Origin: Mycolicibacterium sp. lyk4-40-TYG-92
Lineage (GTDB): Bacteria > Actinomycetota > Actinomycetes > Mycobacteriales > Mycobacteriaceae
Assembly: GCF_030209435.1 (NCBI RefSeq)
Contig: NZ_JARVRX010000030.1
Coordinates: 55,376 to 119,375 of the forward strand
Direction: 5' to 3'
Length of the DNA: 64,000 bases
Positions 32,445 through 40,900 of the stretch are shown one piece after another (within the stretch, counting starts at the first letter, position 1; each line of letters begins with the position of its first letter). Both the position numbers and the translations under genes were made by a program. A model generated the notes under the pieces. That model did no database searches, had not been told where the DNA came from, and was given only the letters and a program-made list of their open reading frames with translations.

Positions 32445-33200
32445 TTGCCCAAAACTGTGCGTTATGCGCTGGCCGTCGCCGCATCTGCGGTGATGATGCT
32501 GAGCGGCTCTGTGGGTGCTGCTGTCGCGGCGTTGCCCGAGTCCCTTCCGGTCGCCGCGATCACGCCGGGTAGCGAACACGCCGTCGGCGTCGGGATGCCC
32601 GTCACCGTGACCTTCAGCCGGCCGGTCGCAGACCGGGGACGCGCCGAGCGGACCATTGAGTTCTCGTCGCCGAAGATGACGAAGGCACCCGCGGGGACGT
32701 TCGCGTGGCTCGCGGACAACAAGGTTCAGTTCACGCCCAGTACGTACTGGCCGGCGCACTCGTCCATCATGGTGTCGGTCGGCGGGGTCAAGCAGTCGTT
32801 CGAGACCGCCACGGCCACCCTCGGCGTCGCAAGCATCAGCGGGCACACCTTCACGGTGAGCATCGACGGCCAGGTCGTGAAGACCATGCCGGCGTCCATG
32901 GGCAAGCCCAAGCATCCGACGCCCGTGGGCTCGTTCACCGCGATGGCGAAGGAGAATCCCGTGGTCATGGATTCGCGGACCATCGGCATCCCGCTCAACG
33001 ACCCCGAGGGGTACAAGTTGACGGTGTACTACGCGGTGCGGGTCACCTCAGGCGGGGTGTACGTGCACGCGGCACCGTGGTCCGTCGCGCAGCAGGGCAA
33101 TTCGAACGTCAGCCACGGCTGCATCAACCTCAGCACCGATAACGCATCCTGGTACTACAACCAGGTGAACATCGGCGACCCGATCGTCATCAACTCCTGA
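32445..33200 (+). CDS. L,D-transpeptidase (LdtMt1/LdtA-like)
   Basis: A 251-residue exported enzyme that forms 3-3 cross-links in peptidoglycan. A signal peptide runs to about residue 33. An Ig-like domain follows (PVAAITPGSEHAVGVGMPVTVTFSRPV), then a YkuD catalytic domain with HAAPW and the active-site SHGCINLS (Cys about 226). TTG 32445 has GGAGG 9 bases upstream and gives exactly the length I recall for LdtMt1 (Rv0116c). The in-frame ATG at 32436 abuts the GGAGG too closely. Carbapenems inhibit this family. It overlaps the convergent regulator gene by 11 bases. Confidence 0.9.
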   Translation: MPKTVRYALAVAASAVMMLSGSVGAAVAALPESLPVAAITPGSEHAVGVGMPVTVTFSRPVADRGRAERTIEFSSPKMTKAPAGTFAWLADNKVQFTPSTYWPAHSSIMVSVGGVKQSFETATATLGVASISGHTFTVSIDGQVVKTMPASMGKPKHPTPVGSFTAMAKENPVVMDSRTIGIPLNDPEGYKLTVYYAVRVTSGGVYVHAAPWSVAQQGNSNVSHGCINLSTDNASWYYNQVNIGDPIVINS

Positions 33201-33981
33201 GCGCTTGCGCCGTCACCTCGTCGGCGGGCAGGAACGCTTCGATGCTCAACTCCGCGGCGGTGAGATCCAGCGCCGTGCCGAACGTGGTGACGGTGCTCAG
33301 GAAGGTCAGCACCTGGCCGTCCGGACCGTCGACCTCGAGCGGCACCGCGACGCCGCCGAGGTCGGACGATTCGACGTCGCCACCGGGGTAGGCCTCGATC
33401 TCGGTCAGCAGACCGTGAAGCGCGGCCGACGCGCTGCCGGCCACCTCACGGCGCAGCCGGCCGATCACGTGGTGCCGCCACTGTCCGAGATTGCGGATCC
33501 GGGGCGCCAGCCCGTCCGGGTGCAGTGAGATGCGGAGCGCGTTGGGCGCTTCCAGCAACCGGGGGGCGACCTCCTGGAGCAGCACGGCGATGCCGGCGTT
33601 GGCAGCGACGATGTTCCACAGGTGGTCGACGGCCAGGCACGGGAACGGCTCGTATGCGGCGAGGACGCGATCGATCCCGGTGCGTACCGCGCTCATTTCC
33701 GGGTCGCCGAGTGACCGCTCGGCGTACACGGGCGCATGACCCGCGGCCAGAAGTAGCCGGTTCTGTTCTCGCGCAGGAACATTGAGCACGCTGCCGAGCT
33801 TGAGCACCATGGCGCGGCTCGGCGTCGACCGGCCGGTCTCGATGAAGCTGAGATGTCGCGCCGACACGTCGGCCTCGATCGCCAGGTCGAGCTGGCTGAT
33901 GCGCCGCCGCTGACGCCACTGCCGCATCAGCGTTCCGAAGGGTTGCGGCGAATGTGTCGGGGCAGCGCTTGCGACGGTCAC
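33190..33981 (-). CDS. XRE-family regulator with MmyB-like ligand-binding domain
   Basis: A 263-residue regulator. An N-terminal helix-turn-helix (MRQWRQRRRISQLDLAIEADVSARHLSFIETGRSTPS, about 18-55) is followed by a PAS-like MmyB sensor domain (AYEPFPCLAVDHLWNIVAANAGIAVLL, about 115-245). The family binds fatty-acid-like ligands in MmyB, but the ligand here is unknown. GTG 33981 is the most likely start; the frame is open much further upstream. Its last 11 bases overlap the last 11 of the transpeptidase gene on the opposite strand. Confidence 0.82.
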   Translation of the reverse strand: MTVASAAPTHSPQPFGTLMRQWRQRRRISQLDLAIEADVSARHLSFIETGRSTPSRAMVLKLGSVLNVPAREQNRLLLAAGHAPVYAERSLGDPEMSAVRTGIDRVLAAYEPFPCLAVDHLWNIVAANAGIAVLLQEVAPRLLEAPNALRISLHPDGLAPRIRNLGQWRHHVIGRLRREVAGSASAALHGLLTEIEAYPGGDVESSDLGGVAVPLEVDGPDGQVLTFLSTVTTFGTALDLTAAELSIEAFLPADEVTAQALRS

Positions 33982-34066
33982 GATCCCAGTGTCGCGGCTG
34001 CGCGTCCCGGTGGCGACTACCTGTTGGGTAATTGCGCCGATTACCTGGTGCGGACAGTCTCGAATC

Positions 34067-34408
34067 ATGCGCACGAACCACGCACCACAACCGTCGACCC
34101 AGTCTCCGCCGGTCTGGCTACGTGCGGTCATGGCGGCCGACCGAACCGGATCGGCCTGGTACGTCGGTACCGGTTTCTTCTTCGCGCCGGTACTGATGCT
34201 GGTGTCGCCGTGGCCTGCCCTGACAACCGTCCTGTGGGTCGTCATCGCCGGCACCGGCTTGTGGCTCGGCCTGCTCGGCGTCGCGATGGCGACGGGCCTT
34301 GCGCTGGTGCTGCGTTCCGACCAGGAGCTTTCCGACGATTACTGGCAGTCGTTGCTCGACTATCCGGACCGGCCCAAGGTCAGTGCGCGACAGCTGATTT
34401 CGCGTTAG
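34067..34408 (+). CDS. Small two-span membrane protein
   Basis: About 113 residues with two hydrophobic segments (VGTGFFFAPVLMLVSPW and TTVLWVVIAGTGLWLGLLGVAMATGLALVL) separated by a short loop, then a charged C-terminal tail ending DYPDRPKVSARQLISR. No homologous family was recognised. ATG 34067 is used; ATG 34130 (MAADRTGSAW) would also keep both spans. Its last 29 bases overlap the end of cyp125 on the other strand. It is divergent from the XRE regulator, with 85 bases between starts. Confidence 0.6.
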   Translation: MRTNHAPQPSTQSPPVWLRAVMAADRTGSAWYVGTGFFFAPVLMLVSPWPALTTVLWVVIAGTGLWLGLLGVAMATGLALVLRSDQELSDDYWQSLLDYPDRPKVSARQLISR

Positions 34409-35639
34409 CGCCGGTGTAGTCGACCTGCCAGTGCTTGATGCCGTTCAGCCAGCCGGACCGCAGGCGCTCGGGCTCGCCGAGCGGACGCAGGTCCGGCATG
34501 TGGTCGGCGATCGCGTTGAACATCAGGTCGATGGTCATGCGGGCCAGGTTCGCCCCGATGCAGTAGTGGGCGCCGGTGCCGCCGAAACCGACGTGCGGAT
34601 TCGGATCGCGCATGATGTTGAACGCGTACGGGTCGTCGAACACCTCTTCGTCGAAGTTGGCCGACCGGTAGAACATCACCACCCGCTGGCCCTTCTTGAT
34701 CGGCACTCCGCCGAGTTCGGTGTCCTGCGTCGCGGTGCGCTGGAACGAGGTGACCGGCGTGGCCCAGCGGACGATCTCGTCGGCTGCCGTCGCCGGACGC
34801 TCCCGCTTGAACAGTTCCCACTGGTCGGGGTGCTCGGCGAACGCCATCATGCCCTGCGTGATGGTGTTGCGGGTCGTCTCGTTGCCCGCCACCGCCAGCA
34901 GGATGACGAAGAAGCCGAACTCGTCGTCGGAGAGCTTGTGGCCCTCGACGTCGGCCTGCACGAGCCGGGTCACCAGGTCGTCGCGCGGGTTGGCGCCGCG
35001 GTCGGCGGCCATGGCCATGCCGTACATGATCAGTTCGACCGACGCGGTGATGGCGTCGTTGCCTGCGAATTCGGGGTCCATGTCGCCGACCATCTGGTTG
35101 GACCAATGGAACAGCTTCTTGCGGTCTTCCTGGGGCACGCCCATGAGCCCGGCGATCGCCTGCAACGGCAGCTCACACGACACCTCCTCGACGAAATCGC
35201 CATAGCCTTTGGTGGCTGCCTCCTGCACGATCTGTTGTGCGCGGCGGCTCAGTTCGTCCCGCAGCAGTTCGATGGCCCGGGGCGTGAACATGCGCGAGAT
35301 GATCTTGCGCAGGTGGGTGTGGTGCGGTGCGTCCATGTTGAGCAGCACGAACTTGCCGCGCTCGATCTGCTCGGTGACGGTGCCGTCCTGGTACCGGGGG
35401 ATGGCTGTCTTCACCTGGCTGGAGAACACATCACTGCGGCGGGACACCTCTTTGACGTCTTTGTGCCGCGTCACCACCCAGTAGCCGCCGTCTTCGAAAC
35501 CACCCTTGCCGCTGGGCTGCTCGTTCCACCAGATCGGCGCGACGTGGCGCAGCTCGGCCAGCTCCGCGACCGGCAGCCGCTGCGCGTAGATATCGGGGTC
35601 GGTGAAGTCGAATCCGGCTGGGATGTTGGGTGCCGCCAT
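34380..35639 (-). CDS. cyp125: Cytochrome P450 CYP125 family (steroid C26/C27 monooxygenase)
   Basis: A 419-residue P450. Long stretches match M. tuberculosis CYP125A1 as I remember it: FDFTDPDIYAQRLPV, APIWWNEQPSGKGGF, FVLLNMDAPHHTHLRKIISRMFTPRA, LAVAGNETTRNTITQGMMAFAEHPDQWEL, and the haem loop FGGTGAHYCIGANLARM. CYP125 oxidises the terminal methyl of cholest-4-en-3-one to the acid, starting side-chain breakdown. GAGGAG lies 7 bases before ATG 35639. It is not next to fadA5 as in M. tuberculosis, so it may be a second paralog; M. smegmatis is reported to have more than one CYP125. A KstR-type site lies upstream. Confidence 0.93.
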   Translation of the reverse strand: MAAPNIPAGFDFTDPDIYAQRLPVAELAELRHVAPIWWNEQPSGKGGFEDGGYWVVTRHKDVKEVSRRSDVFSSQVKTAIPRYQDGTVTEQIERGKFVLLNMDAPHHTHLRKIISRMFTPRAIELLRDELSRRAQQIVQEAATKGYGDFVEEVSCELPLQAIAGLMGVPQEDRKKLFHWSNQMVGDMDPEFAGNDAITASVELIMYGMAMAADRGANPRDDLVTRLVQADVEGHKLSDDEFGFFVILLAVAGNETTRNTITQGMMAFAEHPDQWELFKRERPATAADEIVRWATPVTSFQRTATQDTELGGVPIKKGQRVVMFYRSANFDEEVFDDPYAFNIMRDPNPHVGFGGTGAHYCIGANLARMTIDLMFNAIADHMPDLRPLGEPERLRSGWLNGIKHWQVDYTGANAKSAVAH

Positions 35640-35655
35640 GTGACGCTCCTCACTC

Positions 35656-35669
35656 TGCAACGTGTTTCA
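35656..35669. promoter_or_regulatory. KstR-type operator of cyp125
   Basis: TGCAACGTGTTTCA fits TnnAACnnGTTnnA. It lies 16 bases upstream of the cyp125 ATG and directly after the -10 element of the minus-strand promoter, so bound repressor would cover the transcription start. Confidence 0.8.
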
Positions 35670-35671
35670 AT

Positions 35672-35700
35672 TTAGTACCGCGTGCCGGTCCGGGCCGCAA
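35672..35700 (-). promoter_or_regulatory. Promoter of cyp125
   Basis: On the minus strand, TTGCGG (-35, 35700-35695) and TACTAA (-10, 35677-35672) are separated by exactly 17 bases. The operator follows immediately. The same layout and much of the spacer sequence recur at ipdC (42272-42300). Confidence 0.7.
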
Positions 35701-35919
35701 GGTTATGCCGATAATTCGGCCCAGATTCTGGGCGAATGCCGATGCCCGCTGATTCGCCGAGCACTATTCGTCGTAGCTGGTCTGCTCCGGACGGGCGCGT
35801 TGCGGGCGGGACCGGATCCGGAGTCGTACGGTCGCACCACATTGATCCGGCAAATTCCCAGCAATACCGCAGTCACCTGTAGCACCATTGGTTACCGGAG
35901 ACGGACGGGAGGGCAACAC

Positions 35920-36384
35920 ATGAGAATCCTGGACAGCGTCAAATTCCGCGCCGTAGGGCTGGCCTGCGCAGCGTTGCTGCTGCCGGTCACGTCGGCGGCG
36001 CCCGCATGGGCCGACGACACGGCGCCGGTCGACCTCTCGGCCGCGCCGATCGATCCGCCGCCACCGCCCGTGGCGCCCACGCCGGCTCCGGTCGGAAAGC
36101 CGGTCCCCGTCGCGAACGCCGCTCCGGTGCCGCACCTGTCCAGTCCCGAGAATCTGCCGCCGTACACGACCACCGCCGCGGAAGGGTCCCAGGACACCGA
36201 CCAGCTGTCGTATCTGCGCGATGTCTGGCAAGCCGTCCAGGAGCGCGAGATCAGCCCGAAGCAGGCCCTCGTGTTGCTGGCGCAGCGCCCGATGGACGCC
36301 GACGCAGCACCGCCCGCGGGCATTCCCGCCGGCCCGCAGGCGCCGGTGGCGGCTCCGGCGCCGGCGGACGCTCCGGCCGGCTAA
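35920..36384 (+). CDS. Secreted proline-rich hypothetical protein
   Basis: A 154-residue protein with a signal peptide ending about PAWA/DD (residue 30). A Pro/Ala-rich stretch follows (PIDPPPPPVAPTPAPVGKPVP), then a short helical domain (TDQLSYLRDVWQAVQEREISPKQALVLLAQRP) and a second Pro/Ala tail. No enzyme motif is seen; the helical core could be a small binding module. GGGAGGG precedes ATG 35920 at 7 bases. Its stop overlaps that of the convergent Crp-type regulator. It is probably a cell-envelope protein of unknown role. Confidence 0.7.
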   Translation: MRILDSVKFRAVGLACAALLLPVTSAAPAWADDTAPVDLSAAPIDPPPPPVAPTPAPVGKPVPVANAAPVPHLSSPENLPPYTTTAAEGSQDTDQLSYLRDVWQAVQEREISPKQALVLLAQRPMDADAAPPAGIPAGPQAPVAAPAPADAPAG

Positions 36385-37109
36385 CTCGGCCGGCCCGCGT
36401 CCCGCACCGCCGTCAGCGCCTGGTCGACAACCCGGTAGCACTCGCACGCGATCTGCCCGAGTGCGACGCGGTCGACGATCTCGATGTTGCCCCGCCGGTA
36501 GATGATCAGGCCCTCGCGTTGCATCCGTGCCGCCGTCTCGGAGATCGTCGGGCGCTGCACACCCAGCATCTGCGAGAGGCTTTCCTGGGTGCTCGAGAAC
36601 TGTTGGCAGTCGTATCGGTCATGAGCGGCCAGGAGCCAGCGCGCCAACCGCGCGCGCACCGAGTGCTGGCTGGTGCACAGCACGTTCTGGGCCGTCTGGA
36701 TGAGGAGATAGTCGGTGAACCGGTCGATCGCGTCGTGCCACGGGCCCGCTTCGGTTGTCGCCTGCAGAAACTCCGCGACCGGAACGTAGGCGGTGTCGCC
36801 GGCACACCAGCAGACGACGGTCTGCCGGCTGTTGCGCGCACCCAGATGGCCGGCGATGCCGACCAGGCCTTCTGAGCCGACGGTGCCCACTTCGATCCCG
36901 GCGCCGTGCTCGGATTCGGCCAGTACCGAATACACCGAATCGAGGGGAAAGTGGATGTGGCTCAACGGGCTGCCGGCCCGTTGCGCGACGTGGCCGATAG
37001 GGCTGAAGTCGGTCTGGATGTGCGGCAGCAATCGATCCAGGCGATCGCTGCCGAAGGTGGCGAGCACAGCGTTGCGGTGCAGATCGCTCAGCTCAACCCC
37101 CGTGCCCAC
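36381..37109 (-). CDS. Crp/Fnr-family transcription regulator
   Basis: A 242-residue regulator. The N-terminal beta-roll sensor domain spans about 35-140 (SPIGHVAQRAGSPLSHIHFPLDSVYSVL ... GIEVGTVGSEGLVGIAG). A C-terminal winged helix is visible at QQFSSTQESLSQMLGVQRPTISETAARMQREGLIIYRRGNIEIVD (about 165-215). The phosphate-binding cassette of true cAMP receptors (GExAL...R.A) is replaced by VGSEGLVGIAGHLGA, so it may sense another signal. GTG 37109 is the probable start. Divergent from a PAS-ANTAR gene, it may bind the inverted repeat between them. Confidence 0.82.
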   Translation of the reverse strand: MGTGVELSDLHRNAVLATFGSDRLDRLLPHIQTDFSPIGHVAQRAGSPLSHIHFPLDSVYSVLAESEHGAGIEVGTVGSEGLVGIAGHLGARNSRQTVVCWCAGDTAYVPVAEFLQATTEAGPWHDAIDRFTDYLLIQTAQNVLCTSQHSVRARLARWLLAAHDRYDCQQFSSTQESLSQMLGVQRPTISETAARMQREGLIIYRRGNIEIVDRVALGQIACECYRVVDQALTAVRDAGRPS

Positions 37110-37174
37110 CCATGCAAGCTACTCGACGGATGCGCTGTCCCGATACGAACAAGTCACCGGAGCGTCGGTGATTT

Positions 37175-37198
37175 GCTATGTCAGAGAGCCGACATAGC
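37175..37198. promoter_or_regulatory. Inverted repeat between the Crp-type and PAS-ANTAR genes
   Basis: GCTATGTC and its exact complement GACATAGC are separated by eight bases, midway between two divergent starts (37109 and 37270). The 24-bp size suits a dimeric Crp/Fnr-type operator, although the sequence differs from the classical TGTGA-N6-TCACA. Confidence 0.55.
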
Positions 37199-37269
37199 GG
37201 CTACTATTTGCGGGCCGACCGTCAGCGCGGACCGGCACAGCCCTCATAGACATCAACGATTGGTTCCGT

Positions 37270-37944
37270 ATGCCCGATGCGCTGGCCGATGACGCCGATG
37301 CCGACAAAGCGTCCGAGCACTGGGAGGTGGCCGCGGTACTCGCCGGTGGCCATTCGCCGAAAGCCGGTGGATTCAAGTACTTCGTCGCCGATCAGCGGTG
37401 GGTGTGGTCCGACGAGGTGGCCCAGATGCACGGCTACGCGCCGGGACACGTGGAGCCCACGACGGAGTTGCTGCTCAGCCACAAACACCCCGACGACCGC
37501 GCCAGGGTCGCCGAGATCCTGGAACGCGTACGGGCGGGAGGGCTGTTCAGCAGTCGGCACCGCATCATCGACGTCGCCGGCAAGACGCACTGGGTGGTGG
37601 TGGTTGCCGACCACATGGCCGACGAATCGGGTGCGGTGGTCGGCACGCGCGGCTACTACGTCGACGTCACCGAGACCATGCAGGCCGACCTGACGTCGGA
37701 GATCAAAGAGGTCGTGAAATCCCGCGCCACCATCGAGCAGGCCAAGGGCGTCCTCATGGCGGCATACGGGATCGATGCCGACCGTGCGTTCGACATCCTG
37801 ACGTGGCGCTCACAGCTGACGCACGTAAAGGTGAAAACCGTTGCGGCACAATTCCTCGGGGCGGTCATGCGCGAGGGGCTGTCGCCCGAGAGCGTCAGCT
37901 CGATCGACCGGCTGCTCCTGCCGAACGACCCGGTCGCCAGGTAG
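37270..37944 (+). CDS. PAS and ANTAR domain RNA-binding antiterminator
   Basis: A 224-residue protein. A PAS-like sensor (about 35-130: WVWSDEVAQMHGYAPGHVEP ... HKHPDDRARVAEILERV ... VVGTRGYYVDVTE) is followed by an ANTAR domain (about 140-205). The ANTAR domain shows SRATIEQAKGVLMAAYGIDADRAFDILTWRSQLTHVKVKTVAAQFL. ANTAR domains bind dual hexaloop hairpins in nascent RNA and prevent termination. The PAS fold suggests small-ligand or redox control without phosphorylation. It abuts the stop of the molybdenum oxidoreductase on the other strand. The target RNA is unknown. Confidence 0.88.
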   Translation: MPDALADDADADKASEHWEVAAVLAGGHSPKAGGFKYFVADQRWVWSDEVAQMHGYAPGHVEPTTELLLSHKHPDDRARVAEILERVRAGGLFSSRHRIIDVAGKTHWVVVVADHMADESGAVVGTRGYYVDVTETMQADLTSEIKEVVKSRATIEQAKGVLMAAYGIDADRAFDILTWRSQLTHVKVKTVAAQFLGAVMREGLSPESVSSIDRLLLPNDPVAR

Positions 37945-40182
37945 TCAGGCCGTCAGCGCCTCGATGCGCGCCGGCACATGCTTGTGCCACGGGGTACCCG
38001 CGAACTCATCGCGCCAGTCCGCCGACGTGAGGTTGTTCGGCGCCACACCGGGCACCCGCTTCTCGCCGTCGGCCTCGGTGAAGTCGACGCCGAACCCGTT
38101 GGGCAGCGAGGCATGCCCGGGCAGCATGACGTCGGTGACCTCCACGGACGCCTCCGCGCTACCGGCGGCCGTCGTGATCCGGGCCCGCCCGCCGTCGACC
38201 AGCCCCAGCGCCGCGGCGTCTTCCACGCTGACCCGAAGTGCGCCGTCGGCATCACGCTTGCGCCAGCCCGGATCCCGGATGATGTCGTTGGCGGTGAACG
38301 CCCGTCGCTCACCGGCCGACAGCACGATCGGGTACTCGTCCGAGATCAGCGGTGGCCGGTCGGTGGCGAGTGCACCGAGCTCGGCCAGCATCTCGGGGAT
38401 CTCGAGCGCAAAGCGCCGGTCGGCGTGCGTGACCAGGCTCCAGTCGTCCTCGTACTCGTGCACCGTGAACGTCACTCCGGACCGCCCTTCGAGGATCGCG
38501 GTGAACAGTGCGTTGCCGTCGGCATGACCGGCCCGGCGCACCGCATCGGGATACGTCATCGCGGTCTTCTGTGCCAGCCCCCACAACGCCGCCGCACCGG
38601 CCAATCCGTCCGGCAATGTCGGGCCCAGGGTTTCGTACAGCACATACGGCAGTACGCGACCGAGTGACGGGTTGGCGCCCACCGCGCCGAAGAATGCTCC
38701 GAGGTACGCGTCGAGGCCCTCGCGGGCGGCCCTGCGCAGCGGGCCCAGTTCGGCGTCGTCGACGACGCCGAGCGCGCGCACCAGCCGCGCCCAGATTTCC
38801 GGCTCCGGCAGGGTTCCGGGCAGCGGCGTCATGAGGGGGTGCCGCAGGTGGAAGGTGTTGTGCGGGAACTCGAGATTGAAGAATGTCGCCTCGGGCTTCT
38901 CGAACTGGCTCGCCGCAGGTAGCACATAGTGAGCCAGTCGGGCCGTCTCGGTCATCGCGACGTCGATGACCACCAGCAGCTCCAGCGTGCCGAGCGCGTC
39001 GCGCACCGCGTTCGAGTCGGCGATGGAGTGTGCCGGGTTGCTGCTCTCGACGATCATGGCGCGGAAGCGGTCCGGATGGTCGGTCAGGATCTCCTGCGGC
39101 ACGACGTTGGACGGCAGCAGCCCGGCGATGATGGGAGCTCCCGTCACCGGCGAACGGCCGACGCCGCCGGCCGCGAACAGCGGCGCGAACGACGAATGCA
39201 GATGCTGCCCGCCACGTTTGGCGAAGTTGCCGGTCAGAATCCACAGCATCTTGTTGAGGTAGGAGCACAAGGTGCTGTTGGGCGCTTGCTGGACGCCGAG
39301 GTCCTCGAACACCGAAACGCTTGCCGCACCGGCGATCCGGCGGGCCGCGGCGCGCAGCAGGTCGGCGTCGACGCCGCAGCGCTGGGCGAACTCCTCGACG
39401 TCCACCGCACGCAGCGCGCCGCGCACCGCCTCGACGCCCGTCACGTGTGCGGCGAGAAACGCTTCGTCGCAGAGGTTTTCCTGCACGAGGACCGCGGCCA
39501 GTGCCGACAGGCACCACGCGTCGGTGCCGGGCCGCACCCGCAGATGGAAGTCGGCCATTTTCGCGGTGTCGGTGAGTACCGGATCGATGACGATCATCGA
39601 CCGCTGCGGGTCTTTCGCGATGTCCTGCAGCACCGTTCGGGCCCGCGGGAAGCTCTGCGACATCCACGGGTTCTTCCCGGTGAACACCGACACCTCGGCG
39701 TGTTCGAATTCGCCGCGGGTGTGTCCGCCGTAGAGCTGTGCGTCGACCCAGAATTCACCGGTCTTCTCCTGCGCCAACGCATTTGACCGGTAGCGGCTGC
39801 CGAGTGCCTTGAGGAACGCGCCGCTGTAGGCGCCGCCCAGGTGGTTTCCCTGGCCACCGCCACCGTAGTAGAAGACCTTGTCGCCGCCGTACTCGTCGCG
39901 GATTCGCGAGAAGCCCTCGGCGATCTCGGAAATGGCGGTGTCCCAGTCGATTTCCTCGTAGGTGCCGTCGGGACGCCGGCGCATCGGCGAGGTGAGGCGG
40001 TCGCGGTTGTTCTGATAGTGGTCCAGCCGCAGCGCCTTGTTGCACGTATAGCCCTGAGAGGCCGGATGCGCTTTGTCCCCACGGATTTTCGCCAGCGTGC
40101 GGCCGTCGAGCTGCACGACGATGCCGCAGTTGCATTCGCACAGGATGCAGGCGGTCGACTGCCACTCCTGGGTTTGGGTCAT
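37945..40182 (-). CDS. Molybdopterin bis-MGD oxidoreductase with [4Fe-4S] cluster
   Basis: A 745-residue cytoplasmic member of the DMSO reductase/formate dehydrogenase family. The N-terminus carries a [4Fe-4S] motif, CILCECNCGIVV with a fourth Cys in GYTCNKA (CxxCxxxC...C). The family domains follow: DWDTAISEIAEGFSRI, ESSNPAHSIADSN, VLPAASQFEKPEATFFN and a C-terminal molydopterin-binding domain. No Cys, SeCys or Ser is evident where the Mo ligand is expected (LAQEKTGEFWVDAQLYGGHT). The substrate is unknown. It shares a 4-bp overlap with an upstream TetR gene, and modABC at 2-4.6 kb would supply molybdate. Confidence 0.88.
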   Translation of the reverse strand: MTQTQEWQSTACILCECNCGIVVQLDGRTLAKIRGDKAHPASQGYTCNKALRLDHYQNNRDRLTSPMRRRPDGTYEEIDWDTAISEIAEGFSRIRDEYGGDKVFYYGGGGQGNHLGGAYSGAFLKALGSRYRSNALAQEKTGEFWVDAQLYGGHTRGEFEHAEVSVFTGKNPWMSQSFPRARTVLQDIAKDPQRSMIVIDPVLTDTAKMADFHLRVRPGTDAWCLSALAAVLVQENLCDEAFLAAHVTGVEAVRGALRAVDVEEFAQRCGVDADLLRAAARRIAGAASVSVFEDLGVQQAPNSTLCSYLNKMLWILTGNFAKRGGQHLHSSFAPLFAAGGVGRSPVTGAPIIAGLLPSNVVPQEILTDHPDRFRAMIVESSNPAHSIADSNAVRDALGTLELLVVIDVAMTETARLAHYVLPAASQFEKPEATFFNLEFPHNTFHLRHPLMTPLPGTLPEPEIWARLVRALGVVDDAELGPLRRAAREGLDAYLGAFFGAVGANPSLGRVLPYVLYETLGPTLPDGLAGAAALWGLAQKTAMTYPDAVRRAGHADGNALFTAILEGRSGVTFTVHEYEDDWSLVTHADRRFALEIPEMLAELGALATDRPPLISDEYPIVLSAGERRAFTANDIIRDPGWRKRDADGALRVSVEDAAALGLVDGGRARITTAAGSAEASVEVTDVMLPGHASLPNGFGVDFTEADGEKRVPGVAPNNLTSADWRDEFAGTPWHKHVPARIEALTA

Positions 40183-40751
40183 GACGACGCCTTTCGTTCC
40201 GAGTCGGTGGCGGCAGCCACGAGGGCGCGCAGCTGCCGATGTACGAGGTCCAATGGGGTGGTGGAGCCCGTGGTGCGGGCCACCAGTACGGCGCCTTCGA
40301 TGGCGGTGGTGGCGAGCATCGCCAGTTCGGCGGCCTGCTCGGCGGACGCGCCGTCGGCCCGCAGCTGCTCCTCGAGCTGGGCGAGCCAGCGGGTGAAGGC
40401 GGCGGCGGCCCGTTCGATCACGGGCGGGTTGTCGGCTTCGACGGCGACCGCGACCACCGGGCAGCCGGCGCGGAATCCGGTCTCGGTGAGCTGGGTGCGG
40501 AAACCGTCGACCAGCACGTCGAGTGCCTCGAGCGCCGTGCCTGCCTTGGTGATCCGGCGGGCGATGTGTTCACTGGCGAAATCGATTGCTTCGCAGAGCA
40601 ATTCGGTCCGGCCGCCGGGGAAGTGGTGGTACGCCGACCCGCGGGGTGCCCCGCTGTGGGCGAGCACGTCCGAGATGGCCGTCGATTGTGCGCCCCGCTC
40701 GCGGATGAGCAGTGCCGCAGACACGATCATGCGTTCGCGAGGACCAGTCAT
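40179..40751 (-). CDS. TetR-family repressor
   Basis: A 190-residue regulator. The N-terminal helix-turn-helix (RMIVSAALLIRERGAQSTAISDVLAHSGAPRGSAYHHFPGGRTELL, about 7-52) is followed by a helical ligand-binding domain with a TetR_C-like core (GCPVVAVAVEADNPPVIERAAAAF). The ATG at 40751 lies 18 bases past a perfect palindrome, so autoregulation is likely. It is followed with a 4-bp overlap by the molybdenum oxidoreductase, which it probably controls; the inducer is unknown. Confidence 0.9.
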   Translation of the reverse strand: MTGPRERMIVSAALLIRERGAQSTAISDVLAHSGAPRGSAYHHFPGGRTELLCEAIDFASEHIARRITKAGTALEALDVLVDGFRTQLTETGFRAGCPVVAVAVEADNPPVIERAAAAFTRWLAQLEEQLRADGASAEQAAELAMLATTAIEGAVLVARTTGSTTPLDLVHRQLRALVAAATDSERKASS

Positions 40752-40769
40752 CCGCGCCCTTCCGTCGGA

Positions 40770-40791
40770 TTATGTATGTGAACATACATAA
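40770..40791. promoter_or_regulatory. Palindromic TetR-type operator
   Basis: TTATGTATGT, a GA spacer, then ACATACATAA: a perfect 10+10-bp inverted repeat, AT-rich in a GC-rich context, 18 bases upstream of the TetR start. This is the expected binding site of the adjacent repressor. Confidence 0.8.
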
Positions 40792-40900
40792 TTTGTCGAC
40801 GGGGGTCTAGATGCGGATTCGTCCGCGATGCGGACGTCGGCGGTGTTGAGCCTGTACTGAGGGTGTGAAAGGTCGAGTAGCCCGTGCCGTCAGCGCAGGG

